From: CAVZBT01 sp963773605
GTDB taxonomy: Bacteria; Acidobacteriota; UBA6911
Direction of reading: 5' to 3'
Length of the DNA stretch: 64,000 nt
Assembly (NCBI GenBank): GCA_963773605.1
Contig: CAVZBT010000011.1
Span: 1-64,000, forward strand
The notes under the pieces were generated by a model that saw only the letters and a list, made by a program, of their open reading frames with translations, did no database searches and was not told the origin of the DNA. How positions within the stretch are numbered: position 1 is the first letter of the stretch; the number at the start of each line of letters is the position of its first letter. Positions 62,317-64,000 of the stretch are shown here, piece by piece. A program made the position numbers and the translations under genes.

Positions 62317-64000
62317 TTACTCCAGGACGACCACTTCGTGGTCCCGCACGGTCGCGACGTCGAACCGGGCCCATCCCCGCTCGAGGCGCGGTGCGCGCGT
62401 GGTTTCGGAAACGAGGAAGACGGCGCTCCGGGGCGCGAATCCCTTCCCGAGGCGAACCGACACCTGGAGCGGACCGACCGGCACGAGCTCGTCGGCCGGC
62501 GCCCGCCAGGTAGCCGCGTTTGTGAGGTTGACCAGGTGGAGCACCAGCCCGCCGGGCCGGCTGTAGAGGTGACAGTCGAGCAGCCCGGGGCCGGTCACGG
62601 CGAGGGGCATGTTGTCGGCCGCCGCCCAGCGGACAATGTTCGAGAGCAGGCGGAAGTGGTCCGGGAGGTTGTCGCGGCCGAAGCGGGTGTCGATGTCGGC
62701 CGCGAGGTAGGCGACCCGGCCCCCTTGAGGGAGGGTGCGCAGCAGACAGGCCGGGAATCGAGGTGCGTGGTTCCCTCATCCAGGACGTTTCCGGCGGGTA
62801 CACGGGGAAGTCGGCGATGTAAGTGAGGGGCACCGTCGTGTCTCCCTCGGCCGCGACTTTGTGCAGTACTCCGCCGAAAGGGATGATGTTGGTTTCCTCG
62901 AACCCGCGCAGAACCGGGTGGCGGGGCCCCGCGGGGCCCTGCAGCCCCGCGGGGCGCGGCGGCCCATAGACCGTGTCGCCCATGTCGGGCACGAGGCGCA
63001 GATAGCTGTGGTCCACGCCCTGGCCTTCGTGCGGGGCCGAGCGCGCTCGCCGGTCGCGTGAGCGCCCAACAGCCCGGCCAGCGCGAAGTCGTTCCTCCGG
63101 GTTCCCCGCTCGTCGTAAAGGCTCGCTTCGCCGCTGGCGAGCAGCCCGCCGCCGCGAGCGACGAACTTGCCGCAGCGCCTCGGCGTGCCGGTCCGACATC
63201 GCGCCGACATTGGGCAGGATGACCAGCGACAGGCCCGCCGCGTCCCTTTCGAAGTGATCCATGTGCACCGGCACGTACGGGATCCGGGCGCGCAACAGGG
63301 CCTGGATGATCCCGCGGTAGGGCAGGATCACGCGGCCTTCGGCGTCGTCGCGTCCGAAGAAATCGACGTTGCGCTGCGACCACGCCACCCCGACGCTTGC
63401 GATCGGGCGCCGGTTCGCCGAGGTACGGCTGGTTCTTCTCGTGCCAGCGGAACACCGGTTCGGCCGTCCGAAACTGGCGCAGGTCCTCCTGGAAGGCGCC
63501 GACATGGTGCCACCACGGCTGGATTCCGCCGGCGATCCCTTCCAGCATCCAGAGGCGGGCTTCGTGCTCAGGGTTGGCGGCTTTGCGGAAGGTCGGCGCG
63601 CGCTGGTACATCGCCATGCTCTCGGGAACCAGCTTGTCCCACCCGAGCAGACCATGCATGCGTCTTCCCCATGTCGCCGTTACTCTGGAAGCCCGAGGCG
63701 TTGCTGCGCCCCTGGTCGTCGAAAAACACGATCTCCGCGCGCTCGCAGATGGCCTTGAGGTCACGGAAGCGGCGCCCCTCGGAGACCAGGTCGCCGCTGA
63801 GCATGCCGCTCCAGATGCAATCGCGGTCCACCGGCGCTGCGGGTGGTCCGGTTGTTGAGTTCCCAGAGTTCGAGCCGGCGCAGGTAATTCCACTCGATCC
63901 AGCGGCGGTAATCCGGGTCCTCCCAGTTTTTTCGGGCGGGCGGCCCGGTGCCGGCGAACTCGCGAAACAGGCGGGTGCAGTGTGGGCAGTAGCAGATGCT
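62317..64000 (-). CDS. Beta-galactosidase-like glycosidase with trimerisation domain, 5' partial, frameshifted
   Basis: The gene enters the window from the right on the minus strand. Readable segments include WMLEGIAGGIQPWWHHVGAF, PVFRWHEKNQPYLG, VAWSQRNVDFFGRDDAEGRV, YVPVHMDHFERDAAGLSLVI, LPNVGAMSDRHAEALRQ, VARGGGLLASGEASLYDERG and the C-terminal VTGPGLLDCHLYSRPGGLVL ending at 62317. This is the second half of a GH42-like or related glycosidase barrel, the flavodoxin-like trimerisation domain and a beta domain. Frame changes occur about every 100-300 bp, so many that the exact sequence is unreliable. The catalytic residues lie at or beyond the edge and cannot be checked. Confidence 0.6.

Overview
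The window is a high-GC bacterial chromosome segment with a gene complement typical of Acidobacteriota, most like the Bryobacterales/Solibacter group. The pointers are an orphan FtsX/MacB-type permease of the acidobacterial duplicated (ADOP) type, Tat-like secreted NIPSNAP and amidohydrolase proteins, many secreted glycan-active enzymes without SusC/SusD, and many short palindromic intergenic repeats. The assignment is inferred from gene content only; no rRNA or marker gene is present. I found no tRNA, rRNA or CRISPR array.

Layout. 1-5771 (+): an AddB/AddA-type helicase-nuclease pair joined by an ATGA overlap. 5783-7825: rlmN, a 59-residue zinc-ribbon protein with its own promoter and terminator, and a secreted Cu/Zn superoxide dismutase. 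7826-10028: repeats, a long palindrome and an IS110-family insertion with a folded non-coding end. 10029-13393: an overlapping aldo/keto reductase and MFS transporter pair, then a secreted tandem-NIPSNAP protein. 13.7-16.3 kb: a GTGA-coupled two-component system. 16.3-22.5 kb: secreted proteins of unknown role, a Tat-type amidohydrolase and the ADOP permease.

The 22.6-58 kb part is dominated by carbohydrate use. It holds two transporters (MHS-type MFS and SSS-type sodium symporter), two secreted beta-propeller-like proteins, two GH20-like hexosaminidases, a YetA/PL26-like protein, a heparinase II/III-like lyase, a GH42-like beta-galactosidase, a GH123/DUF4091-like protein, a uroporphyrinogen-decarboxylase-family methyltransferase, an M20 hydrolase, a Gfo/Idh/MocA oxidoreductase and a ROK regulator. 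The clearest functional unit is the minus-strand run GH20 - M20 - heparinase-like - symporter - GH42 (52.7 to 42.5 kb), divergent from the ROK gene. It reads as export of a lyase and a hexosaminidase, sodium-driven uptake of products and intracellular galactosidase trimming, probably on an N-acetylated polysaccharide. Two paralogous transglutaminase-like secreted proteins flank a DUF5107-TPR protein at 32.4-40.7 kb; their role is unknown.

58.6-64 kb (-) holds an acetamidase, an amt ammonium transporter coupled to an Lrp/AsnC regulator, a methyltransferase and the 3' part of another beta-galactosidase-like gene.

Two things stand out. First, several repeat families: a 250-bp element with GGGACGGACC termini (two copies) that supplies the stop codons of flanking genes; a structured GC-rich family scattered over the window and sitting in operon junctions; a 157-bp tandem array. 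Second, single-base frame changes cluster at 0-11 kb and 51-64 kb while 11-50 kb is nearly free of them. That pattern fits local sequencing or assembly error better than biological decay, so the broken genes are described as probably functional.
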